A DNA stretch of 64,000 nt from Diploscapter coronatus. Taxonomy: Eukaryota > Nematoda > Chromadorea > Rhabditida > Rhabditidae. The notes below the pieces were generated by a model that saw only the letters and a program-made list of their open reading frames with translations, was not told the origin of the DNA and made no database searches. The DNA lies in NCBI GenBank assembly GCA_964036155.1, contig OZ038423.1:48003249-48067248 (forward strand). Reading direction: 5' to 3'. The position numbers and the translations under genes were made by a program. Shown piece by piece: positions 1-13,900 of this stretch. Each line of letters opens with the position of its first letter. Position 1 is the stretch's first letter.

Positions 1-1906
1 GGTCCAAGTGACAATGCCAAGAAATATGAAGGGCAACAAACTTTGAAAGGGTGAGAGAATGTGGGATGTGGAGATGGTGCAGAGGGGCTAGAAAGGGAAT
101 CAGAAAAGGGAAGAAAGAATTGAAAAAGAGGGAAAAGGAATGAAAATAAGGAGAGAAAGAAAGATAATTGCCATAAAGCTGGCCAAACCTGAGTAAAGGC
201 TCGGTCAGCACTTTGCTGCTGAAAAGGATGTGATTTTGCAGGGAGAGAGAGAGAGAAAGAAAAATATAGAAAAAAGAAAGAATTAACAAAGAGAGGCGTG
301 AGAGAGTCAAAGAATTCGAATTATTTATTCTCTCTACTTCAGAGAAGGATCTTACTTTTTCGATTCTTTTTTCTAATGGGGCACCCCTTTTTATTTGTCC
401 TAATTTTGATAAATCGTCTTGTTCTGCATGAGCAATTTGACTGTTGCATCATCATAATTTATCTCTTTGCTTAGAAGGGCTAAATTTGGTCTGAACTAAC
501 GAAAAAGGCTATCTCTACTTCGACTCTGTCAAATTCTACCCATTTTTGGAAGTTTTGAAAGAAATTTTACTGAAGATAAATCCTTGCTTTATGTTATTGG
601 ACTCGTTATTTTGATGAATTCTTTGTAGTCTTTGCGTAAATTTGAACTAGCAATAAGAGTTTATAGCCACCTTAAAAATAATTCAAATACTTTAATAGTT
701 GCTAAAAATCGTGAGAAGTTCAATGAATATTTAGCTAACAAATATAAATCTAGATTTAGAGAATATTTTCCACCGAAATATGCATTTTTATAATCTTTTT
801 GAAATTTGTGATATACTAGTTGAAAAAGTGAATTTATTAAAACCATGATAAAATATTTGAACGACCTGAATAAACTGGCAGAATATTTAGAGTTAGATGA
901 AATTGCTTCCGAAACATGAGTTTTGATGCCTTTCTTGAAATTTCTGATAGGCTGTCGAAAAATTTAATTTATTCCGTCAGATAATCATGTCTATATGTTT
1001 TCATTTCAACAATCCTCCGTTCTTCCCATTTCTTTCAATTTCTGAAGATGTGCCATGCGAAGTGATGTGTCTCTTTGTTGGTGAAATATGCTCAATATTG
1101 CAAAAAACTTGTTCCGCAAAAAGAGGGCTGTCAATTTTCTCACATTTTAATTTTTCTCGTCTTTCTTTTTTCTCGCGACGCTCCTTGTTTTGCCAAGGCT
1201 TTATCTGAATTATGGCCCTTTTTAGTATGTCGTTCTCACGTTATTATCATTATTAATCTATCAAACATAAGCTTTTCTTCTTCTTCTGATCTCTATTTTT
1301 GTTTCCATAATTTTTCTTGCATACCTCTTGGATCTTGAACCTCTATAGTTTCTCCATTCTCAGGTTTGTCACATCTTCGTCATTTTTCCTTTCAAAATTC
1401 GTATATCCAAAATTGATCTCTACTTTTTATCGTGTTTCAGTCATACTTTCATCCTTCGTTCTCTCATTTTTCGGTTATTTTTCCCGCGCTTTTTCTCTGC
1501 GCTCCCTAAAAATGTCCCAATATCTTCCATATTGCCCTCTGGGAGCTGTTCATAATCTGATTACTTCCGAGGGAAAACCTCGCTCAGGTTCAAAAAACGG
1601 CAAATTTTGCACGAAATCGAGTTGAAATTCGCTTTTTACTTTTATTAGAATTCTATACCTCTTTGATTTACTGAAATACGAAACCTGAAAATGAATTGAT
1701 CTAACTATTAGTCAATTTCGAAAATTTCTTGGAACTTAACAAAATTGGTACAAATTTCAACAATTTCATTCATAAATTATCTTCTCTTAACACATTTAAT
1801 TCTATTCAATTTTTAAATAATTCATTTAGAAAAATGACCTTCGGATGACGATTGTACTGCCATTTTCCTAGTCGACGATCATCTAACTGATTCGAGCATT
1901 TGAACC
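1..1906. other. 5' flank of the TWK channel gene, no gene seen
   Basis: The first 330 bases or so are purine-rich (GA runs) and the rest is A/T- and pyrimidine-rich. The short open frames here have biased low-complexity translations and no splice signals that link them, so I call none. The region presumably holds the promoter of the downstream channel gene, but I recognise no specific element. Confidence 0.6.
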
Positions 1907-4900
1907 ATGTTCTCGTCGCGACTGTCGCGAGGCGGCTCGCTGCATCCGATGCTCACTGGGTGGGGGCCGCCTCCGCCGATTCCACCGTAAGACTTTTAAA
2001 TTTCTGGTTTTTTTTTTCTAAAAATCCGGACCTTAACGAAAAATTACGAGGAAAAATAATTCCTACCAAACTTTCCCGGATATTTTTGATCTAATATTCT
2101 TGAAAGAAGGGGAACCTTCTTGATAACAGATTCCTGAAAATAGTCTCACCAAGTTCTATATTTATTTCTGTAACTATGAAAGTGTTATCCATTTATTCAG
2201 GCTCGTGGAAGAGAACTAGATACCCCCAAAAATTCAAATTTCTCATGTCAAAAAATTCGCATTGTTTGTACACGGTGGTAGCGAAATGGGATAGCCTTGG
2301 GAAAGGTTTGGCTGCTTACCAAAATTTCCTTCATTTTTGCCGTACTTGTCCCTAGCGCATATGAGCCTTATCGATCGCAAAGTCAGATTTTCCATGGACG
2401 TCACCCTGTTGAGTCCTGAGACTTTTCGAGGGTAGGGTTTCGAAAAATTCAGCCTCCTAAAAATCGGTTCTATTTTTGGAATTTTACAATCAAAGTTTGG
2501 GAAAATCATTGCTCTTGGCTATTTTTCAAATTCTGATACTTACCAGAGAATTTTTCAAACTTTCAGATCCTTGCCGCAATCGTACCGAGAATCAATGCAC
2601 ACCGCACGGTCGGCCAAAGAGTAAGTCCTAAAATTTTAACTTATCCGGAAAAATAGTGGAAAAATTAATTCATTGTGACGTGTAAAATCAGGTACATCAA
2701 AACGCGATTTTTGAAGAGTAAGAAAGAACGAGGGAAAATGAGAAATGGAGAGAGTGGAAAGAGGACAATAAATGGAGAAATAGCAGGTGGTTTTGTGAAT
2801 TAGGGAAGCAGAAAAAGCCCACTTGCCAAAGGGGGGCTTAATGTGTAAAACGGGAAGCGAACTAGATTTTTGAAAAGTGCATGAAGAACAGATGGTTTTG
2901 GAAGTGAAATGCAATTCTTTAGAGGATGATACTAGCAACTCATTTTTGATTTTACTCTTTAATTTGCTTTATTTTAAAAATATATGTTTCAATTTGAAAT
3001 ACCCCGCAGATATTGAATAATATATTTCAACTAGTTGAACATTACTCGTTCTGAAACATATTTCATTAAAATTTTCCATTTTTGAACATAATAATTTTGG
3101 TGAAGATCACCTCCTCTCAATTCTCACTTTCAGCTGTAAAGCTCTGGTTCACCTTTCAAAAGTTACCCATGCTTCCAAAAATAGTTCGAAACTTGTAAAA
3201 ACGCATTCGCGCAAACATCTTCTATGCTTTTGAGTAAAATACAAAGAAAGTGGTTCCGAGTTTACATAAAAAATTCTTGACACTGAATATCTTAGCCTGC
3301 TCTGTTTGGGCATCTTTTATCATTTGGTTAGGAATCTTCTGTGGATCAAGCAAGTTAGGCCTGCTCACGTCGTTCCTGGGGCCGATATAGTAATAATATA
3401 TGGATGAGCTCTTTCTCTCTTTATCTTTCTTCCTTTTCTCTCGTTTTGGAATGCTATTTCTTCCTTTTCCATCTCTCTAGCTCTTTCTCTTTCTTCTCAC
3501 AAATTTTTTGTCCTTTTGTTTCTCGTTAACCTCGTCCGGCAAGTATATCATCGTCATTGAATTTCACGCTGATTTTCCATAAAAACTCTTCTTTTTATAT
3601 TTCGAAAAGTAGTACGCATTTCTTAGAGGTGAAAAGATAGCAAAAGCGCCTGAGATATATCTCGGATTACAAAATATTTTCGGCCAAATTCATTCATAAG
3701 GTTTGCTTAATCTTTGAAAATTGCGTAGGAAGATTTTTTGCCAAAAATAGTCAAGCACTTATCCAAATGGGCCATGCAGCCATATTCAAATTTTCGATAA
3801 ACTCTAGCTCAAAGCGCAATCAAAATTAGGGAGTTACACAACGATCATAAAGCTGTATCTCATGTCTTCGATCTCTTTAATTATCATATCTTCTTTCTCT
3901 GACTTTTATCTTCCTTTGCGTATCTCATTTTCGTGTTTTCTCTAGTGGCTTAGTGGCAACTGACCCTGCTCTGTGTCAATTTTATATTTGATTTTATGCA
4001 CACTTCACTCGGATCGGTCAAGTTTTGATTGGTTTTGATCTAAGGCTTAAAATTTAAAACTAATTTTATTTTTTTATTTATTCGCAAGGCAAATGGTTCA
4101 TTATTCGAAAATTATTTAATTCTATACATCCAATTTCCTGAACCATACATTATCTTTGGATAGTAGTTTGAAATATTGCTGGGCCTTTAAAATAACGATT
4201 GACTGAAGTAGATTAGTTGCTTTTCCGCCAACTACCAATTTTTCTGCAACCTATATTTTCAAGCATTTTCTAAATTAATAAAAATTTTGCGGTAGTTTGT
4301 AGATATCTTCTATTTCCTGATGATTTTTGAAATCTTTTTCTCCGGGTTCATTTCTCCGTTCTAACGAGATTTACCCGACTGGTTAAATTGTCCCCAACCC
4401 GTTTTTCCGCTCCTTTGGGAAACCCTCTACGTCCCTATCATTTCGCTATAAATAAGCATAGAAAACTCTGCCTAAATTAGAAAACAGGCAGGTGATTTAG
4501 TTAATTTCCGATTTCATTGGAAGGAGCAAGTAAGAAAAAGCGTAATAATGATAAGCAAAATTGCAAGTTTTTCTTCATAAACATTTCTAAAAATCGCTAG
4601 AGCCATTATGCATTTTCAGTTTAGGTAGGTTAAATTTAAATAAAAAAAAAGATCCTACAGAAAATTTTCGGACACTTTCGATAATCTTTATTTCGTATTT
4701 TGAAACATTGCAAACCTCTCGAATTTCCAAAGCGTTCAAAAGTTTAGCCCAACCACATTGTTGTAATGTGTTCAGTGCAGACAAAGTGCATTCATTTGTC
4801 GAGTGACGTATCTGCGACGGGTCTGTTTTTGCATGTTTTATCATCGCCCAAAAGAGAATCCCAAGTTATCTCTAAAAACGGATGAGCTTATGGTTGAATT

Positions 4901-7900
4901 GTGTCGAATTCGGCGGGTCCCTGAGTTCTTTTCTATGTCATCTTTCGGCTCTCTCCGAAGTGCGCACTATTTCTGTTTCTCTACAAATTTGTTTCTCTGG
5001 TGTATCATTGGAGTACATGCTATTTCTGTGGTCATCCCGAATAATTCATTTTCACCGTTATTTGCGGCTCGAAACCACTTTTGCGCGGATACAAGCCCAG
5101 TTTCTTTGTGTCTTTTGCGCATTTACCGATTATTTTCTCTCTGCACTCTCTCGCAAAGGATAACTTTATTGTTGTCGTTTAGTGGATAACAGCGACAACA
5201 ATAATTTTGCCACCCATGATCGCTATTCGTTCGCCGAATTACCATTTACATTCGAAACTTCTAAACGATTTTCATTTTTAAATTTTTGAACCGAACTATT
5301 TTGCAACATGCAATTTAGCATTATTATTTTGGTATTGACTCAGCGGCAGCTTGTAGAATATTTTAATTTAAACCTGGTCAAATTCGATTTTTTCTGCAGC
5401 ATACCAATTTTATATTCATCTCAAAATTTTCATTAATAAGAATTTCGTCAAAGAACACGTACGAATATTTTGATCATAAACTGATTTGAGTCGATTCGTC
5501 TTGTATTGCCAGTAACCGATTACTTGAGACAGTGCGAAAGGGAAGAAAATTTGATGATGAAAATTAGCACGTTGTTTGCAAACGAACAGACGACATTTCA
5601 TCGATTCCGGGTATTGACTTTGACGACTATTTGATATTACGCAATGCACATCTTGCGTATTCGAATTTGTGCATCACTTATAAGGTTTCAAGTTATCGGT
5701 CATTGACAATAATATATCCAAGAATTAAAGAAAACTGACAATCTCATCGTCTAAAAATCAATTTGCTTCTTACAATTCGTAAATTTCTTTATTTCGCGTA
5801 CCGTACTTCTATCATTTCCTCCATTTTAACACCATTTACTAGGCGACGAAGTATTGATGGCCGGTTGAAATCGTTGAAATCAGAAGGATGGACAATTTCC
5901 GTCGCCGTTGTTGAACCAACTCGCTTTGCTCAAAATGTCCATGTTCGCCAGGGCCAAGTTCGCGCATCGGATATATCGGTTAGTTGGGAGATTTTTTGAC
6001 GCTTCTATCTGTGGATTACTACAGTCGACTGGTATTGCTAAATCTTGGTTACATTTGGCATTGAAAACTTGTGAAACTGGTGTAGGATGAATCATTTCCA
6101 AGTAGAACTCATAATTGAACTCACTACAAATCAAAATATCGAGAATTCGATATTCAGTTAACTGATCTCACAATTTGGAACATTTTCATAAATTCGAAAA
6201 TTTCCTCTGTGCTATATGCTCTGCCTCATTAAGTTACTTTAACACTCAACGTTCAAGAATGAATTATTTATTAAAACAACTAAACTTATTAAATCTCGAA
6301 TCTTATCCACTTTTCTCTCAAATTTCAACATCGAATCTTTGGACTTTCGATATTCGATTTCTACACGGAACTTTTTCGCGAAAAAACGCTTATAAATCCT
6401 TTGAAGTTCTGAAATCTCTCTACATTTCGTTTTATCTCGACTCTATCTCTCCCTCTCGATCTTTATGACTTTACCTCTCTCGGCGCACAGGACCCTTCCG
6501 CTCTGTCGCGTCGTATATCCGGTGGGTCCCCTTGCAGCTATCTCCACATTTTTACCTTCTGCTCATTCCCCATTCCACTTTGTTCTAACTTTTACCTTTC
6601 CCTCCCACACCCTTGCTCCTGTCATAATTCTAAAAGCACTCTCTTCCTCTTCGAACCACAAGAACAGACTACTTATGTAATTCCCAGCACACGAGGGCTA
6701 TTTTCAACCACTCCTACAATCGGTGAAAAATCCGGATACGTCGGGAAAAATCCAGGATGTCTCGTCGTCGGCCCCAGGTAGAGAATAGCTCCCTGCTTCG
6801 ACCGCTCCTGAAAATTGCCGCACGACCCACTACGGGTCTAGGCTCATTGGGGCCATTCAACCGCACTACGGGCGCGCACTCAAGGCAGCATCAGCCCGAT
6901 TTGAGCACCCTACTGCATGCACTACTCGATCGACCCAATTCCAACCTAATTACGTCTCCACAACCGATCCCCTCCCTGGGACCAATACCTGTAACGTCGA
7001 GGATCTCCGTGGACGTCGTCAAGGACCCAGAAGCCAGACGACGATTGAGTGTGCACCATAAGATCCAAAGAAGCGGAAAGCAGGATGTGACGGCGAAAAT
7101 CCTTAGGTACGTCGTTTTTTCGGGAAATTTTGATTAGTTATCATCGTTTCTTCCCTTCATCGCACTATGAGAATACTTTAGTTCCTTAGTGCATACTATC
7201 TCCGTCTTTTTTTGCAACACATGTTCTCTAATCAAAGTGTCGTCAAAACGCATCATTACGGAAGCGATCTTATTTATCGTTACTAGTTAATAATAATAAT
7301 AATAAAAAGTGTTAAATTGATGGTGACTTGTCAAATTTTCTCGAATTGTTCTAAATTCCATGCTTTCTTAGACGGCATGCTTCAACGAGACATCACCAAC
7401 AGAAGGAAAAGAAAATTTATAAACAATCGAAGGAGAGGGGCGGAGAGATGGGAGATCGATCTGAGATTCCGGGATTTTCCGGGGCTTCAAATCGGATTTT
7501 CGATCTGCAACAACCGCCGCAGGTGCCCAGAAGGCCGAAACCGAGAGACGTCGAGAAGAGCCACAACTACGAAACCTACTATTCACTACCACCTCCTGCA
7601 CTGCCTAGGTATTTTTTCTTCAATCATTTAAATTCGTGAAAATTTTCTGTTACAATTGAAAAATATGAAAACATTATCATTTTTATGGGTTTTTCACAAC
7701 ATGCTTTGAAGAAAATCATAGCAGGTATTACATTTAAGATCATGTTTATCGCAGTTATCGACTAACTTTGCAAAATAGTCATTGTAACGGTTTCGTGCTA
7801 ATAATAGTTTGAAGGAAAATATCAAGCACCATGATTTAAGCCAGCCGAAGCCCCTGTTCATGGAGCCTCAGCCATCGACGACTAATTCATCGGGATTTCC

Positions 7901-10900
7901 ATTCGCATCGGGGCCAATTCCGACCGGACCATTTCGACTGTCCTCCATTCCCGAAAATGAAGCTGCCGATACATTCGAAGAGTGGCAGCAAATAGCATTG
8001 AGGCGACAGAAGGGAAGACGACGTACCACAAGACCGAGGTTGTCCAGCGACTACGACATTGAGTAAGGTGTTTTTTTTTCTAATTTAAACTTTGGACTTG
8101 ATCTTTTTTTATAATTTTATTATGGACTTTTTCATATTGGACTAAAACATTTGTATAGACTTTTTTCGGACTTTTATTCGTTAATCTATTTAGATTAAAT
8201 TTCCAATTTTTAACTTGTAGTTTAGTAATAATTTAGTGGCTAATCTTTCATTCTTCCATCATTTTCGATCATCTTTCAATTTTCCATATGCTTGGTTTGA
8301 TTTGATTGTCCGTAAATTCAACACATCTGTGCATCGCAGATATAGACGATGAAAAATGCACGACATTGACGTAATCAAATATCGATCGAAAATAAAATAT
8401 CAAACTGGCCTAAAATCAGACGAAATTTTAAGTATAATTAAAATAATTAAGTTGATCATCACTTACAAATTTTTCTTGTAATACATTATTCGACTGGAGC
8501 CATAGCCAGACCTTTAAAATTACTCTAAAATTGCATTTCCTTGTAACATGATTTCAAAATTAAACATTGCACCAAATTTCTTCCTTTATCTTCACCGAAA
8601 ACGTCCCTAGCAGATGCTCTGAAATATCTTTCTTTCTCTCCCCACCTTCGCCGTAGTATTTCTCCTTTCTCTATATCTCTTCTGTCTCTCACAATTCATT
8701 TCACACTCTCCCTACGGCCATATTTGTCACACATCCTAGGGCAATTACGTCACAAGCATCAAATTCAATCGGCGATACGCACGTTTTGCTAAATTAACGA
8801 TTATTTTAGAAACTAATTGGAGTAATTAAGTCTTTTAATTAGTGTAATTCATTTTAGTATTATGACCAGCGAATTCCCACATATGAAATATATTTGAAAT
8901 GATCTAAAGTCTTTCGTCTTGAAACATATCATTCCAGATTTTCCATAATTTCCTTTCTTCCAAATTTCGACTTCTACAATTTTCAAGTATGCTCGAAATC
9001 TCTCCGAAATCCGAATTATAAACATGTTCGCATTATCAATTCACGTATTTTCTATGCTCTCGACGCCGTGGCGCGTAAGAATATCAAATTTGTTCCTTTT
9101 TCAAAATTTTTCCTCTATATTTAAGCATGTAAATTCAAACCCTCTCGTCATAATTTATTAAATTTCTGATTTCTCGAATTCTCCCTGGAAAATCTTTCAT
9201 TAGCGTTAAAACCTAGCCCCCGAAAAATCGTCCAGGATAATTTTTGATTCGTAATGAGAGCAACTTTGTATCACTCCAATCCGATTTGGTTCCTATTTCT
9301 GCTTCTCTAGTCTCTCTTTGAATTTTCACACTAGTTTTCCTTTTATGTTAGATACGCATAGGAGATTTATCTCTAGATGAAGCTCCATATAAGATGCTCA
9401 TTTCTTTATTTCTAATTTTGAAGGTTACACATTTACCTTAATCTTGGATTCTCGTAAATGAGAATTTTACCCCAATCTTGCCCTTTTAAGGAATATCCAA
9501 TCAAAACTTATTGGAATAGAAGTTTGGAAGAAACTACTCAAATTCAGCTAAATCTTTATCTAAACTTCCTGATAAATTCTACCTCTAATTTGAAAACTCG
9601 ATATTTTTTTTAAAAATTAATTCAATCTTGGAGAATTTTCAAATTAGTGTATTTTCTTACAAAGTGCTAGTCAAACTTCACTCTTCTTCTCAAAGTCTAT
9701 TTTTTCTACTCGAGTTTTGCATTGTTTTCTTCCGACATTTGCTTCCTTTTCTTCCCCTTTCAACAGAAACGTAGATTTCTTTTCTTCTCTTCATTTTTCA
9801 TTATCTTTCAAATTTCAAAATCTCCAACATGCTGCGCTGCATCTCCGGCGGGTTTAACCCCTTCGCGATTCGGCCGCGCATACAATCCCCACAGGACGTC
9901 TGGCCTTCCTTTTGGCGTCAAGATTACTCTGTCTCTTTCTTTTTCGCCCTCCTGATATTCCATGCTATTTCTCCTTCTTTCTCTCTCTCTGAAGCTCTTA
10001 ATTTCTCTTATCTCTCGGCTATCTCTTGCCTTCATATATTCCGTTTAACTTTGCTCCTCGCTCGCATATGGAAGACGGGATTCTACTTTTCTTGCCGCAG
10101 GCGTTTTCCTTCATTCTCGTCCTTTTCGCATTCTTTTTCTCCCTCTTTACATTCTTTCTCGCTCTTTTTACTTCTCTGCACTTCATTTTCTTCCGTCTAT
10201 CTCGTTCTCTTCTCACTCTTCATATCACTCATCACGTCCTCTTTTTCCTTTTCTCGCCCCTGGCTCGGAAGCTAGAAACTCTTGCCTCTATTCGAGGGAA
10301 TTTTATATTCGAGATTTCCTGATTTGAGCCCCGGATATGTTTCAAAACTTTCTGAACCTGGATCGATTTCCTTAAAATTTTTGTCCTTTTATTTCTTTGC
10401 TTGTCATAATTCCAATAATATCTCCAAATCTTATACACCTTCCATAAAACTCGTACTTTCGAGTTTCCTAGATAATTTTTCCATCTAGGAACACCAGATA
10501 ACATACCATCAAATCAGCCTCTAAAACATCGGACTAACTTGACGACCACCATATTTTCATCGTCACGATTCTGAGTCCTCGGATGACGTCATCGTATCTA
10601 CCGTATTGCGCTTCATGTTTCGGATGATCATCATCGAGGATTCTGGAGCACTGTCACGTTGTCGTCATTCTGAATCATTGACTACGGTATCGCAGACTTG
10701 GGTGTCTGTCGATGCTCAACCCGATCTATTTGAAACATCGGGCCTCGTCCAGCCCTGCAGTGTCGATTGGGCCACCCTCAAGCCCCCCGAGTTTACACCA
10801 ACTAAACCAATACAATGGCATTCAGACGCTCAGGTCGGTGGTTTATTATTTTTTTTTATGAGTACTGAAATAGATACAGGCTGGGTTGATATTAAATTAT

Positions 10901-13900
10901 ATTTTCTTATTATTGATACATTTTCTCCTCAAACTTGCATATTCGTATGAGACGTAAACGATTAGGGCGAAGTTTATTTGGCCCTTATAGAAAGATCATC
11001 ATTTAAATTTCTCTCAGAGCCTCACTCGGACTATTCTACATGCAAACTTAAGCCTGATATAATTTTTTCGAAACTTATTTTACGTGAAGCTCATAGTTTA
11101 GACGATCGCACTTTGATTCTAAAACTCATAATAACACATCCACTTTGCAATCTCACCAATCAATACGTGCAATATTCGTGCCCATATTTAGCTCTTGTCA
11201 GAAGCAGGGAGTTACTCTTGAAAATGCCTAAGCTTAATTAGTCTCCAAGCCCTGCTTACCTTTTTATTTATTTCATTTTTCTTAATCTCATTCAAGGCTA
11301 CTCTTTTATGACCTCTTAATTGCACTATAACTGGGGCGTTTTTGAAAGACTACGTTTAAGTCACTCTCACTTTTATCTAAATCAAAGGAACCCAATGATG
11401 ACATGTGGCGTACGCCGTTACATCTTTTATGAGCACTAGAATCTAAAGCACATTGAGCATTGAATGGCATAACATTTCGACTACCTGAGATTTAAAGTAG
11501 AAAATCGTAGAATAGTTCTAAACGAGGAATTTTTAGATATGCCTCACAATTTCATGGGATTTCGTCATATAAAACTCCTGTAATATGGTCATGGCTTCCT
11601 ATTTATATAAACGTTGAAATATGTAATGATAATTTTATATTGTGCAACTAAAAGTTGACCTTAAATATCGAAATTTTCAATTTTTCGTTTCGCACGCAAC
11701 CTGAAAACCGAAGATTCATTAATCATCACTAATTCATAACTTATCGAGTCATGCAAGAATTAAGTAGCTGATCTTGGTAACACTTAACCAAACTAAATTG
11801 ATGTGAATCGACTTATTTCATATTTTCGGCTTAAGATGTAGGACAACTTTCAATTTCATTACGCTTTTTATTTTGACAACTTAAGTTCAATTTGATGCCT
11901 AAATTTTCTACCAAACTGCAGAAATATTCAGATTTTGCATGTCGTATTTCAAGAGGTTTTGTCGAGCTATGTTTCAAAATACCTCGGTCAGATAATGGCA
12001 TATTTCCTCTGGACTTCGCGCATTTTTTGCGACGAGTTTTCCCAGCCCCACATACATTTGCAGAAAAAGGGTGCTATTATTTTTGAACTTGTCTGAATTT
12101 TTCATCGTTTTGCCAGGTAACACCCTAAGAGAATCGATCCTTTTCATCCTCACAAATCGGCGCAAAAATGGCCGTATTTTGCGTCAACTTCCTAATTTAT
12201 TCAAGAATCTTCCTAGATTCGCTGTGAAAACGTGATTTTCTCGGCAATTTTCTAGTTTATTTTTATTTGAAAAAATAAAGTTGCCCGAAAATGAATATTA
12301 TGTACAAGCATTTCTCCCAAAACTTGGACCCCAAGATGTGAGTTCAGCTTCAGTTTTGAATGTTGTATAATTTAGCTTTAATTTAGTTTGACTTTAAAAC
12401 CTGTATATCTAAATCTTGCTTTAATTTTAATCTTATAATATTAGCTATCGTTTTATTGTATATCAAGACATCTTTGATTTCCGATCTATACTAACTCTGC
12501 ATAGTAATTCGTTTCCATCTTTAAAGCTTCGGATTTTGCGTAAATAATGAATATTCAATTTTTCTTCTCCATGTAAAATGACTTTATTCTTTTCTTGCAA
12601 TATTGCATAGAGATAAATATCATCGGCTGCAACGTTCCGGGGTGTCTATTAAAAGTTGGAATAATTGGCTCTCAAGGGATTTAAGTCTCAAATAAGGGGC
12701 CTTGTATTCTAAAATCCTTGAATCTTATCTGATTTACATCCATTGACATGGATACAAGCGATGAATTGAATTCTCATCTTAAATCTCGGGAAATATTCAC
12801 TCATACTAAGAAATTAGCATAAATTAGGATATGGGATCAAAAAACAACATAGGATAGCTAAATTATCATCATCTAGAGATAGAAAACCCAAAATAACCGC
12901 CTATTTGTGACGAATCCCGATTATTTTCGAATTAATCACGGCGACCTAATTAAATCTGATATTTACCACTCGAAATTTTCTTATGAATAAGCAATTATTT
13001 TCACGCAATTATAAAAGGAATATTTGCCGCCGAGTCTAGACTTGATCCATGGTTCTTAGAATTCAGTGGTTTTTATTTAAATCCTATTTTAAGGTTGACT
13101 ATTTCAACAGGATCCGGTAATTTTTCAACATTTTAATGCTAATTTTGCATCAAATCTTCTATGCCGTGCAAAATCTGTGCTTCATCCTCTATGCTTTAAC
13201 ATATGACCAGATACAAGTCAAAATTAGCTTTGTGCAAGTGGACAATATTCCTTATGCGTCTGCGGCGATTCATAAATAAGCCGCCCCCTATTGAATCATT
13301 GTAATTTGGGCGAGAGACAATGCGAATTTGAGAGAGTGAGGAACAATAAGACAATGCCCAAATAAGGGCATCAAATGGAGGATATTGCTTCCGGGATCCG
13401 AGAAAAATAGTCTGCAAAAATAATCAGGACTACAATTGCAAAAATTTTGTTATAAAAGATGGGGTGATGTAAGAATATTTATTTTATCAAGATAGAGTCC
13501 TAAAAAGAAAGTGTAACAATGAATTTCAAGATAGTTTTTAATAACAATAATTGATTTAAAGATCACTCAGTTCACTCTTACCAACCTGCAAAAATAAGTC
13601 AACAGGTGTTTTCATTGCTCACTTTATTTTTGAAAAAATTGGTGTTTCCAAATAGATAAGAGTGAACTGGGGGTGCATTTTCTTGAAAAAAGTGAATTTT
13701 CTGATTTTTAGTGCGGAGCGCCTCAACCTGTACCTGGAAAAGGATGAGGGCGAGATCGAGAACATCGACGAGGACGGCATTCACAAGGACGCAGCCAAGG
13801 ACAAAACTTGGCGAAAGGTGGGGCGGATTTTGCAAATCTTATTTTTCTGATAAAATTCAGTATTTTTCATTTTTTGTGAAAAATACTCTTTCAATCAATA

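Larger units (their letters stand above)
8063..13711 (+). other. Long intron 5 of the TWK channel gene
   Basis: A 5.6-kb intron of A/T-rich DNA with a strongly CT-rich stretch at about 9960-10260. It contains an orphan coding-like segment (10561-10833) and an inverted repeat (13568-13669). The remaining open frames are low-complexity or unlinked, and I see no other gene in it. Confidence 0.5.

Noticed and set aside
5880..6134. Minus-strand 84-codon frame opposite the alternative channel exon
   Set aside because: It has no splice partners. The plus-strand reading has an ATG, a donor and the right phase.
9960..10275. Overlapping open frames on both strands rich in Ser/Phe/Leu or Arg/Lys
   Set aside because: They arise from a CT-rich tract; there are no splice signals and the composition is extreme.
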